A stretch of DNA of 64,000 bases. Source: Stutzerimonas kunmingensis (lineage in GTDB: Bacteria > Pseudomonadota > Gammaproteobacteria > Pseudomonadales > Pseudomonadaceae). The notes beneath the pieces were generated by a model, which was given only the letters and a program-made list of their open reading frames with translations, did no database searches and was not told the DNA's origin. Of this stretch, positions 7,731 to 15,042 are shown in pieces (the first letter of the stretch is position 1; the number at the start of each line of letters is the position of its first letter). Made by a program: the position numbers and the translations under genes. Where the stretch lies: NCBI RefSeq assembly GCF_014764705.1, contig NZ_JACXXG010000012.1, positions 1 to 64,000 of the forward strand, in the 5' to 3' direction.

Positions 7731-8129
7731 TTAGCGGTCGCAGTCCGAGGCCTTGTAGCGCTCGCTGGCGATGGGCTTGTTGCTCTGGTACTCGCTGAAG
7801 TCATAACGCAGGACTGCGCCCTGGCTCATCAGCTTGCGTAGTCCTTCATTGCCACAGACGCTAACAGCGAGCTGGCTGCGCACATCGGCCGGGTTATCGC
7901 GCATCTGCGCCGCATGTCGCGGCTGTACGCTGAGATGGTTTACCAGCATGTTGTTTTCTACGGTGTAGCCCTGGTCAAGAATGTCTTCGTTGATCGCGCG
8001 GGGCGTTCCGACACTGCTTTCGCGGGCGACCTGCTCGAGCAGCTGATTCAGCTGTTGCTCCTGCAGCGAGGCGGCGTGGGCAACGGGGAGGGCGAGGCTC
8101 AGAGCGAGCAGGGTGGTCAGACGATACAT
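7731..8129 (-). CDS. Small periplasmic protein, PA3611-like (putative QSregVF family)
   Basis: The 132-residue protein has a signal peptide (MYRLTTLLALSLALP with an AHA-A cleavage site near residue 19). The mature part has a conserved-looking TPRAI segment, an internal cysteine (VCGNEGLRKLMSQG) and a C-terminal DCDR, so two cysteines could form a disulfide. This spacing recalls the Pfam family of a putative quorum-sensing-regulated virulence factor typified by PA3611, which lies in the corresponding place in P. aeruginosa. No molecular function is known to me. ATG 8129 is preceded by AAAAGGAG. Confidence 0.65.
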   Translation of the reverse strand: MYRLTTLLALSLALPVAHAASLQEQQLNQLLEQVARESSVGTPRAINEDILDQGYTVENNMLVNHLSVQPRHAAQMRDNPADVRSQLAVSVCGNEGLRKLMSQGAVLRYDFSEYQSNKPIASERYKASDCDR

Positions 8130-8256
8130 GGCGGTCTCCTTTTGACTGCGCTATTTCGACCGGCTGCCTGTGGTGCGGTTCATTTAACGGTGCTGGGCAG
8201 AAGTCTCGCTGGCGCTGGTAGACTGCCGCGCTTCATCGTCACCCTCGAGTCGATTC

Positions 8257-8967
8257 ATGCCCCATGCCGTAGCCCGTCTGCGCAGCGAACGCCTGGCCAA
8301 GAGCCTCAAACCCTTCGTTGCCCGCGGCTCCCGGGCGCCGCGCTGCGAGCGCTGCCGGGTACCATTCAGCCATTGCCTTTGCCCTTGGCTTCCGGCGATC
8401 GAAAGCGATTGTGGTGTCTGCCTGCTGATGCACGATATCGAGCCGCTCAAGCCGAGCAATACGGGCTGGCTGATTGCCGATGTGGTGCGCGATACCTTCG
8501 CCTTCACCTGGCAGCGCACGGGCGTGGACCCGCGATTGCTGGCTCTGCTGGCCGATCCGCAATGGCAGCCACTGGTGATCTTTCCGGGCGAATACGCCGA
8601 GTCGAGGCGGGTGGTCGAGCAAGTTGAGCGGGATAACGCTAAGCGCCCGCTGTTCATACTGCTCGATGCCACCTGGACCGAGGCGCGCAAGATGTTTCGC
8701 AAGAGCCCCTACCTGGATGGCCTGCCGGTGCTGAGCCTGCGACCCGAGGTGCTGTCGCGCTACCGGCTGCGCCGGTCGACTCGCAGTGACCATCTGTGCA
8801 CCGCCGAGGTCGCAGCGCTCTGTCTGGATCTGGCTGGAGATTCGGCCGCGGCGAACACGCTCGATGCCTTGCTCGACGTGTTCACCGAGCACTATCTGGG
8901 TGCCAAGTATCATCGCCAGCCGGACCTGCAGAACGCCGCGCATCTGGCATTGAGGCCTGCGCGCTGA
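8257..8967 (+). CDS. DTW-domain tRNA-uridine aminocarboxypropyltransferase
   Basis: DTW proteins (TapT/TuaA) transfer the aminocarboxypropyl group of S-adenosylmethionine to uridine of tRNA, making acp3U. The 236-residue protein has an N-terminal zinc-type Cys cluster (CERCRVPFSHCLC, about 29-41), the signature DATWTEARKM (about 137-146) and a YRLRRS element near 170. The DTW name comes from the aspartate-x-threonine-tryptophan triad seen here. Length and layout are ordinary. It reads away from the periplasmic-protein gene and ends just before the convergent EamA gene. Confidence 0.85.
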   Translation: MPHAVARLRSERLAKSLKPFVARGSRAPRCERCRVPFSHCLCPWLPAIESDCGVCLLMHDIEPLKPSNTGWLIADVVRDTFAFTWQRTGVDPRLLALLADPQWQPLVIFPGEYAESRRVVEQVERDNAKRPLFILLDATWTEARKMFRKSPYLDGLPVLSLRPEVLSRYRLRRSTRSDHLCTAEVAALCLDLAGDSAAANTLDALLDVFTEHYLGAKYHRQPDLQNAAHLALRPAR

Positions 8968-8980
8968 ACTCGATTGGCCG

Positions 8981-9892
8981 TCAGGCCTTGGCAGGACTGG
9001 CTGCGGTTAGCGGCTCGGCTTTGCGCGGCCAGAGTTGTGCGGCGAGCATGCCGATGAACATCAATACGCAGCCCATGTAGCCGCGCAGCGTCAGGCTTTC
9101 CTCAAGGAACAGTGCGCCCGCGATGGCTGCGAACACCGCTTCCAGTGAGAGGATGATCGCCGCATGGGAGGCGATCGCATGCTTCTGCGCAACAACCTGC
9201 AGCGTGTAGCCAACCGCAACGGCGAACAATCCACCGTAGATGAGGGCCGGCCCGGCGAGCCAGATGCTGGTCGGCTCAATCTCTTCAAAGATCAATGCCA
9301 GCAGCAGGCTCACCACGGCACAGGTGGCGAACTGCAGGAAGGCCAGGCGAATCGCGTCGTGACGGCTGACGAAGAAGCTCACCAGCAGCACATGCAGGCC
9401 CCAGACGAAGGCGCCGGCCAACTGGATCCAGTCACCAGAGGCAACGGTGAAATCCTCGCCGATGCTCAGCAGCGCCATGCCGGCAACGGCGAGAAAGGCG
9501 CCGACCCAGGTTCCGAGGCCTGTCCTGTGGCCAATGATCAGTCCCAGCAGTGGCACCACGATCACGTACAGGCCAGTGATGAATCCCGAGTTGGTCACGC
9601 TGGTAAACAGCAGGCCCACCTGCTGCAGGTTGATTCCCACGGTCAGCGCAAGCCCCATGCTCAGGCCGCCGAGCAGCAGGCCACGCTGCAGAAAGGGTTC
9701 GTGCCGGGCTTTGGTGCGGCCCTGGTAGATCACCAGTGGCAGCAGCGCGAGAGCGCCCAGGGCGAAGCGCAGGCCGGTAAATAGAAACGGGCCGATGTTG
9801 TCCATGCCGATGCGTTGGGCGACAAAGGCCGTGCCCCAGATCATGGCGGTGATCAGCATCAGGAAGTCGGCGCGGAGGGCTTGGCTACGCAT
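8981..9892 (-). CDS. EamA/DMT-superfamily transporter
   Basis: The 303-residue inner-membrane protein has about ten hydrophobic segments in two EamA repeats, with ADFLMLITAMIWGTAFVAQ at the first helix and ALIYGGLFAVAVGYTLQ in the second repeat. DMT exporters move small metabolites such as amino acids; the substrate cannot be told. I start at ATG 9892 (MRSQALRAD), because the longer frame from 10198 adds about 100 polar residues not typical of the family and runs across the promoter region of the rightward erdR gene. Confidence 0.85.
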   Translation of the reverse strand: MRSQALRADFLMLITAMIWGTAFVAQRIGMDNIGPFLFTGLRFALGALALLPLVIYQGRTKARHEPFLQRGLLLGGLSMGLALTVGINLQQVGLLFTSVTNSGFITGLYVIVVPLLGLIIGHRTGLGTWVGAFLAVAGMALLSIGEDFTVASGDWIQLAGAFVWGLHVLLVSFFVSRHDAIRLAFLQFATCAVVSLLLALIFEEIEPTSIWLAGPALIYGGLFAVAVGYTLQVVAQKHAIASHAAIILSLEAVFAAIAGALFLEESLTLRGYMGCVLMFIGMLAAQLWPRKAEPLTAASPAKA

Positions 9893-10138
9893 GTTTCGGC
9901 TCGGTCGGGAAAAGTCGCAGACTTTGCTACAAAGCGCCGCGCTTGACCACTTATTCATGGGTGGGCATGCTTGCGCCGCTTGATTTGTTGTGGCGGGCGG
10001 CCGATATTCGGTCTGGCCGGCCGAAAATTTCACATCGGACCATCCCCGGAGCGTTGTCTCGGGGTTTCTGCCGTCATCTTGTCGGCATCGGCTGCTCAAG
10101 CCGATGAAAAAGCGCCAATAAAAACTACAGGTCTGCCA

Positions 10139-10789
10139 ATGGCTGCTTACGAAATAATCATTGCCGATGATCACCCGCTTTTCCGCAGCGCGCTGCAACA
10201 GGCGCTCACCATGGGGCTAGGGGAAAACGTACGTCTGGTGGAAGCGGCCAGCATCGCCGAACTGGAAAGCCTTCTAAATCAGGGCGCCGATTGGGATCTG
10301 GTGCTGCTAGATCTGAACATGCCTGGAGCCTATGGTTTCTCGGGGCTGGTACTGCTGAGGGGGCAGTATCCGCATCTACCGGTAGTCATGATCTCGGCAC
10401 AGGAGGACGCAGCGGTCGTTGCGCGCTCCCGTGAGTTCGGTGCCAGCGGTTTCATTCCCAAGTCCAGTTCTCTGGAAACCATCCAGGAAGCGGTACGTGC
10501 TGTTTTGGATGGTGATGTCTGGTGGCCTAGCAACATCCAGGATGTGGCCAACGTCAGCGATGAGGCCAAGGCCGCCAGCGCCGGGCTTGCCAGCCTGACG
10601 CCGCAACAGTTCCGAGTGCTGACCATGGTCTGTGACGGGCTGTTGAACAAGCAGATCGCCTACGAACTGAGCGTTTCCGAAGCGACCATCAAGGCTCACG
10701 TTACCGCTATCTTCCGCAAGCTCGGCGTGCGTACCCGCACCCAGGCAGCCCTGTTGCTGCAGCAGATGGGTTCCATTCCAACCAGCTGA
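10139..10789 (+). CDS. erdR: LuxR-family response regulator ErdR
   Basis: A 216-residue NarL/FixJ-type regulator. The receiver domain shows the acidic pair DDH (about 10-12), the phosphorylated aspartate in LLDLNMPG (about 60) and the conserved lysine in IPKSSS (about 110). The C-terminal HTH has LTPQQFRVLTMV and NKQIAYELSVSEATIKAHV. It closely matches my memory of pseudomonad ErdR, which controls ethanol oxidation and acsA expression. I start at ATG 10139 (MAAYEII); the longer frame from 9971 has no receiver homology. The partner kinase is not in the window. Confidence 0.88.
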   Translation: MAAYEIIIADDHPLFRSALQQALTMGLGENVRLVEAASIAELESLLNQGADWDLVLLDLNMPGAYGFSGLVLLRGQYPHLPVVMISAQEDAAVVARSREFGASGFIPKSSSLETIQEAVRAVLDGDVWWPSNIQDVANVSDEAKAASAGLASLTPQQFRVLTMVCDGLLNKQIAYELSVSEATIKAHVTAIFRKLGVRTRTQAALLLQQMGSIPTS

Positions 10790-10803
10790 TCCGGATGCGG
10801 GCC

Positions 10804-11730
10804 TCAGGCGATCGGCGGCAGCTGGATTTCATCGCTGCGGCGCACGCCTGAGGTCAGGGCGCGGCACTGTTCGACGAACTCGAGCATGGCCGCGGTCTGA
10901 TACTTGTGCGAATGCCATATGAAGTAGAACTGGCGGCGCAGGTCCAGCTCGGGCGTCGCCACCGGTACCAGGCTGCCACGGCGAAAGGCGTCACGCAGCG
11001 CCAGTCGAGAAATACAGCCGATCCCCAGTCCCGACTCCACCGCGCGTTTGATCGCTTCGGTGTGCTCCAGCTCGAGCCGCACGTTCAGCTTGCCTGGCCG
11101 ATGTCGCACAGCCTGTTCGAAGGTCATCCGCGTGCCGGAGCCCTGCTCGCGGAGAATCCACGCTTCTCTGGTCAGCTCGTCCAGTCCCACCTCGCCGCGC
11201 CCGGCCAGCGGGTGCTGCGGCGCGCAGAACACCACCAGCTCATCCTCGATCCACGGCTGGACCTCAAGGTCCGGGTGCTGGCAATCACCTTCGATCAAAC
11301 CCAGATCAAGTTCGTGTTGCGCGATCTGATGCACGATGTGTGCAGTGTTGTGTACGTGCAGCTTCACTCGGCATTCCGGGTGGCGCTGCATGAAGCTGCC
11401 AATCAGCAACGTGGCGAGGTAGTTGCCGATCGTCAGCGTCGCACCGACCGCCAGTGAGCCGAAGCCGCTCTTGCCGTTGAGCAAATCCTCGATGGCGCGT
11501 GCCTGATCGAGCAGGGCAACTGCCTGCGGCAGCAGCTGTTGTCCGAGCGCGTTCAAGCAGAGCCTTTTGCCGGCTCGGTCGAAGAGCTGGCAGCCGGACT
11601 GGCGTTCCAGTTCGGCCAGCGACGTACTGGTTGCGGACTGTGACAACGAGAGGCTCTCGGCTGCGCGCGACACGCTTTCCTGGCGTGCGACAGCGGCAAA
11701 CACTTCGATCTGGCGGAGAGTAAAATGCAT
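10804..11730 (-). CDS. finR: LysR-type regulator FinR
   Basis: A 308-residue LysR regulator with an N-terminal winged HTH (LRQIEVFAAVARQESVSRAAESLSLSQSA, split at about residue 20) and a periplasmic-binding-type effector domain (VGATLTIGNYLATLL; VESGLGIGCISRLA). It is divergent from fpr with 113 bases between starts. In Pseudomonas this arrangement is FinR, which activates the ferredoxin-NADP+ reductase gene under superoxide or iron stress. It is convergent with erdR. The assignment rests on the neighbour and overall likeness. Confidence 0.88.
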   Translation of the reverse strand: MHFTLRQIEVFAAVARQESVSRAAESLSLSQSATSTSLAELERQSGCQLFDRAGKRLCLNALGQQLLPQAVALLDQARAIEDLLNGKSGFGSLAVGATLTIGNYLATLLIGSFMQRHPECRVKLHVHNTAHIVHQIAQHELDLGLIEGDCQHPDLEVQPWIEDELVVFCAPQHPLAGRGEVGLDELTREAWILREQGSGTRMTFEQAVRHRPGKLNVRLELEHTEAIKRAVESGLGIGCISRLALRDAFRRGSLVPVATPELDLRRQFYFIWHSHKYQTAAMLEFVEQCRALTSGVRRSDEIQLPPIA

Positions 11731-11742
11731 ATCTATATAACC

Positions 11743-11764
11743 GATAACCTATATCTTTATTATC
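11743..11764. promoter_or_regulatory. Candidate FinR operator between finR and fpr
   Basis: GATAA (11743-11747) and TTATC (11760-11764) form a perfect inverted repeat with a 12-base spacer, similar to the T-N11-A layout bound by LysR proteins. The surrounding 11735-11780 is AT-rich, unlike its neighbours, and probably holds both promoters. Confidence 0.5.
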
Positions 11765-11843
11765 CAGTTAACGAATAAAGACGCCATCGCTAGACTAGCG
11801 CCACGTAACGACGCCCGTCGCGACACCACGAGGAATTCGTAGC

Positions 11844-12620
11844 ATGAGCAATCTGAACGTAGAGCGCGTTCTCAGTGTGCACCATTGGAACGACACGCTG
11901 TTCAGCTTCAAGACCACCCGCAATGCAGGCTTGCGCTTCGAGAACGGCCAGTTCGTCATGATCGGCCTAGAGGTCGAGGGCCGTCCGCTGATGCGCGCCT
12001 ACAGTATCGCCAGTCCCAACTACGAAGAGTATCTGGAGTTTTTCAGCATCAAGGTGCAGAACGGCCCGCTGACTTCTCGACTGCAGCACCTGCAGGAAGG
12101 CGACCAGATCATGGTCAGCCGCAAGCCAACCGGAACATTGGTGCTCGACGACCTGCTGCCTGGCAAGCATCTTTACCTGCTCAGCACCGGCACGGGCCTG
12201 GCGCCATTCATGAGTGTCATCCAGGACCCGGAAACCTACGAGCGCTTCGAAAAAGTCGTGCTGGTGCATGGTGTTCGCTACGCAAACGAAGTTGCCTATC
12301 GCGAATTCATCACCGAGCACCTGCCGCAGAACGAGTTCTTTGGTGAGGCGGTGAAGGAAAAACTGATCTATTACCCGACTGTGACGCGCGAGCCTTTCGA
12401 GAATCAGGGCCGCCTGACCGAGCTGATGCGCAGCGGCAAACTGTTCAGCGACATCGGCCTGCCTCCGATCAATCCGCAGGACGATCGCGCGATGATTTGC
12501 GGCAGCCCGAGCATGCTGGACGAAACCAGCCAGGTGCTGGACAGCTTCGGTCTGAGCGTCTCGCCGCGCATGGGCGATCCGGGGCACTACCTGATCGAAC
12601 GCGCATTCGTCGAGAAGTAG
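11844..12620 (+). CDS. fpr: Ferredoxin-NADP+ reductase FprA
   Basis: This flavoenzyme moves electrons between NADPH and ferredoxin or flavodoxin in the cytoplasm and takes part in oxidative-stress defence and iron handling. The 258-residue protein has the FAD-binding RAYSIAS motif (about 52-58), the NADP loop STGTGLAPFMS (about 115-125) and the CGSPSML nucleotide site near 219. The C-terminus AFVEK fits the bacterial subclass I enzymes. ATG 11844 follows an AGGAATT site. It is controlled, by family precedent, by the divergent FinR. Confidence 0.95.
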   Translation: MSNLNVERVLSVHHWNDTLFSFKTTRNAGLRFENGQFVMIGLEVEGRPLMRAYSIASPNYEEYLEFFSIKVQNGPLTSRLQHLQEGDQIMVSRKPTGTLVLDDLLPGKHLYLLSTGTGLAPFMSVIQDPETYERFEKVVLVHGVRYANEVAYREFITEHLPQNEFFGEAVKEKLIYYPTVTREPFENQGRLTELMRSGKLFSDIGLPPINPQDDRAMICGSPSMLDETSQVLDSFGLSVSPRMGDPGHYLIERAFVEK

Positions 12621-12634
12621 CGCATCCGCTCCAC

Positions 12635-12655
12635 GCCGCCGCCTCGCGCGGCGGC
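12635..12655. terminator. Hairpin between convergent fpr and ychJ
   Basis: GCCGCCGC (12635-12642) pairs with GCGGCGGC (12648-12655) just after fpr. It is GC-rich without a T-tract, so termination strength is uncertain. Confidence 0.4.
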
Positions 12656-12675
12656 TATCCCGGTGCGGTCTGGCA

Positions 12676-13161
12676 TCAGACGTAGGCGGCGCAGCACTTC
12701 TTGAATTTCGAACCGCTGCCGCATGGGCAGGGATCGTTGCGTCCGGCCCTGAGTGGCACCGTCGGATCGATGAAATACCATTTTCCGTCGCATTGAACGA
12801 AGGCCGAGCGTTCCTGGTGGACATGCTCGCCCGCCTGGTCGTGCCAGCGGGCGGTGAAGGTCACCCGTGCATGTTCAGGCTTGCCGCCGAGCACTGCACT
12901 CTCGTTCACTTCCAGCCCCAACCAGGTGCTGTCCAGGCTCCAGCGGCGCATGCCGTCCATGTCCAGCGCCGTCTGTTGCACCGGCAGCGTGGTGGCCTGC
13001 AGATAGTCGACCAGACCCAGCACGTAGGCGCTATAGCGCGAGCGCATCAGCAGTTCGGCGCTGGGTGCCGGTGTGCCTGCGTGATAACGGCCGCAGCACT
13101 GGTCAAGCGTATTGCCGCTGCCGCAAGGGCAGTTAGGCGCGAAGGGGCGCTGTTCGCTCAT
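12676..13161 (-). CDS. ychJ: YchJ-family protein with SEC-C zinc motifs
   Basis: A 161-residue UPF0225/YchJ-type protein. It carries two SEC-C-like cysteine clusters, [14 protein letters not shown] near the N-terminus and [13 protein letters not shown] at the end, each fitted to bind zinc. The middle ([15 protein letters not shown] and WLGLEVNES) is the NTF2-like YchJ core. No biochemical function is settled. The start at ATG 13161 (MSEQRP) is chosen because the next upstream start at 13212 lies in the preceding gene. One base separates it from the upstream gene's stop, so the two are probably co-translated. Confidence 0.85.
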   Translation of the reverse strand: MSEQRPFAPNCPCGSGNTLDQCCGRYHAGTPAPSAELLMRSRYSAYVLGLVDYLQATTLPVQQTALDMDGMRRWSLDSTWLGLEVNESAVLGGKPEHARVTFTARWHDQAGEHVHQERSAFVQCDGKWYFIDPTVPLRAGRNDPCPCGSGSKFKKCCAAYV

Positions 13162-13162
13162 G

Positions 13163-13660
13163 TCACCACCAGTACTTTCCGAAGTTTTCCGGGTTGGCCC
13201 AGAACCTGGCATTCAGCCAGTCCGGAACCTGCTTGTATTGGAGCAGGTCGTAGGTGAAGAGCGTCAAGGTCTGTCCGTCGCGCTGGAAGCGCTCGCTGAC
13301 TTGCAGGGCTAATGCATAGAAGTCTGTGGTCTGCCATTCGGATGCGTCGAGATCCACGAGTACCGCCATACGGCTGGCATTCAGATTGCGAACGCTGCCG
13401 AGCAGCTCCAGGCCGTTACGCTTGGGCATGTGCTCCAGGCAGTCGACGAACAGGGCCAAATCGTAGCGCTGAGAGGCCAGTTGTTCTGATAGCGGCGCGG
13501 CATCGGCGCGGTCTAGCTGAAACTCCGGATGACATTCGGCGTAGGCAGCCAGAGCAGGTTGATCACTGCGCCCCACGTGCAATAGACGGCTTGGGGCATA
13601 GTGCTCAAGCATCGCCGCAAGCGCTTGTTGTGGCGTGTGCACTACAGGGTTTTCAGTCAA
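13163..13660 (-). CDS. DUF6231-like conserved protein, methyltransferase-like fold
   Basis: A 165-residue soluble protein. LLHVGRS near residue 26 and [11 protein letters not shown] near 69 recall the glycine-rich strand and post-I region of Rossmann methyltransferases, but the usual GxGxG is missing and no catalytic motif is seen. The C-terminus is rich in aromatics ([17 protein letters not shown]). Homologues sit beside ychJ in pseudomonads. It is transcribed together with ychJ. Function unknown; the DUF assignment is from memory. Confidence 0.65.
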   Translation of the reverse strand: MTENPVVHTPQQALAAMLEHYAPSRLLHVGRSDQPALAAYAECHPEFQLDRADAAPLSEQLASQRYDLALFVDCLEHMPKRNGLELLGSVRNLNASRMAVLVDLDASEWQTTDFYALALQVSERFQRDGQTLTLFTYDLLQYKQVPDWLNARFWANPENFGKYWW

Positions 13661-13792
13661 TCGAGAATCCTCGTTTCAAAGGTGAAGACTAGCGCTGTGC
13701 CGTTTGTCGGCCTAGTCTGAAAATAACCGGAGCCGCCCGGATTCCCGTACGTGGCGATTCTGGCTGAATGTCCACACTGGAGGTTTTGATCG

Positions 13793-14431
13793 ATGAGTAC
13801 ATTACGGACAGCAGTACCCGTTATTGTCATGACCACGTTCCTGGCTGGTTGTGCAGGCGTGCAGAAACAGGATTGGCCGACATGTGCGGCCGTGGGTGGC
13901 GTGAGCGGTGCCGCGCTGGGGGCCATCGAGAGCAGCTCCTATGCCGGTTGGGGTGCGCTGATCGGTGGTGGTGTCGCGGCAGCCTATTGTTGGGCCAACG
14001 GCATGGAAGAGGAAACTGTCGCCGTCGTCGAGACGGTCGAGCCGATGCCTCAGTCCGAGCCGGAACCGGAGCCTGCGGCAGAGCCGGTGCGCGTCGAACT
14101 GGACGTCAAGTTCGACTTCGATCGTGATGTGGTCAAGCAGGATAGCTATGGCGACATCCAGAATCTGGCTGATTTCATGAAGGAATATGGCCAGACCACG
14201 ACCGTGCTCGAAGGCCACACCGACTCCGTCGGTACCGATGCCTACAATCAGCGCCTTTCCGAGCGCCGCGCCAATGCGGTTCGTAAAGTGCTGGTCGACG
14301 AGTATGGCGTTGGTGGCGATCGGGTGAATGCGGTTGGCTACGGTGAGTCGCGCCCGGTGGCCGATAACGCAACCGAAGAAGGCCGAGCTATCAACCGTCG
14401 CGTAGAGGCTGAGGTCGAAGCACGCCCTTGA
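13793..14431 (+). CDS. OmpA-family peptidoglycan-associated lipoprotein
   Basis: A 212-residue lipoprotein. The N-terminal signal ends in the lipobox LAGC (Cys about 20). Two glycine-rich helices (GVSGAALGAIE and GWGALIGGGVAAAY) follow, then an acidic proline linker (about 83-97) and a C-terminal OmpA domain. The domain has LEGHTDSVG and NQRLSERRA, holding the aspartate and arginine that grip diaminopimelate of peptidoglycan. It probably ties the outer membrane to the wall. It is a monocistronic gene followed by a terminator. Confidence 0.9.
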   Translation: MSTLRTAVPVIVMTTFLAGCAGVQKQDWPTCAAVGGVSGAALGAIESSSYAGWGALIGGGVAAAYCWANGMEEETVAVVETVEPMPQSEPEPEPAAEPVRVELDVKFDFDRDVVKQDSYGDIQNLADFMKEYGQTTTVLEGHTDSVGTDAYNQRLSERRANAVRKVLVDEYGVGGDRVNAVGYGESRPVADNATEEGRAINRRVEAEVEARP

Positions 14432-14452
14432 GTCGAATGCGGTAACAGATCC

Positions 14453-14482
14453 AGCCGGGCCCAGTGTCCGGCTGTTTTATTT
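14453..14482 (+). terminator. Rho-independent terminator after the OmpA-like gene
   Basis: AGCCGG (14453-14458) and CCGGCT (14468-14473) form a stem followed by GTTTTATTTT. Confidence 0.75.
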
Positions 14483-14490
14483 TACGGCTG

Positions 14491-14955
14491 TCAGAACGAC
14501 GGCCGTACGCTGGCCAGCGCGATCACCAGCAGGCCAAGCACGAGGTTGATGCCCACCAGTCGGCGAATCTGCCCGAGCACCGCACCACCGTCCGGCCACC
14601 GCTTGGTCTCGACCGCGCGCTTGAGGACCGGCAACTGCAGTAGCTGGATACGCAGAAACAGCGCCAGCATCACCAGATACAGCCCGGCCATGATGTGAAC
14701 GTAGCGCGGCGCGCTTTCCAGCGGGCCGAAACGCATGTGCCACATGCCGATGCCGCTTAGCGGCAATACCAGCACCGCCACCCACACCCAGACGAAAAAA
14801 CGTCGGAACACATCTGCCCATAAGGTCAACCGTTCCGGTGCCTGCAGCACCGCCACCGCCGCCGGGCGCAGCACCATCCAGGCGAAAAACATTCCGCCCA
14901 CCCAGACCGTCGCGGCGAGTACATGCAGGGTGTAAAGCAGGGCAAATGACGTCAT
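14491..14955 (-). CDS. CopD-like inner-membrane protein
   Basis: A 154-residue protein with four hydrophobic helices. It starts FALLYTLHVLAATVWVGGMFF, with a histidine in helix 1 and another in GMWHMRFG, as in the CopD/YcnJ-type membrane domain that binds copper or haem. YVHIMAGLYLVMLALF and LVGINLVLGLLVIALA are the last helices. A copper role is possible but nothing nearby supports it. It reads leftward, convergent with the OmpA-like gene and divergent from dinG. Confidence 0.75.
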   Translation of the reverse strand: MTSFALLYTLHVLAATVWVGGMFFAWMVLRPAAVAVLQAPERLTLWADVFRRFFVWVWVAVLVLPLSGIGMWHMRFGPLESAPRYVHIMAGLYLVMLALFLRIQLLQLPVLKRAVETKRWPDGGAVLGQIRRLVGINLVLGLLVIALASVRPSF

Positions 14956-15014
14956 GGGGCAAATCTCCGGTGGCGGCAGGGCGAACGCGCGCTATCATAG
15001 CTGCCCCATTGAAG

Positions 15015-15034
15015 TACTGAAAATATATACAGCT
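15015..15034 (+). promoter_or_regulatory. LexA (SOS) box of dinG
   Basis: CTG (15017-15019), ten AT-rich bases and CAG (15030-15032) match the LexA box CTG-N10-CAG, with the TA before and the alternating TATATA core typical of strong boxes. It ends eight bases before the dinG ATG, so LexA would block initiation. Confidence 0.85.
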
Positions 15035-15042
15035 CCGCGCCC

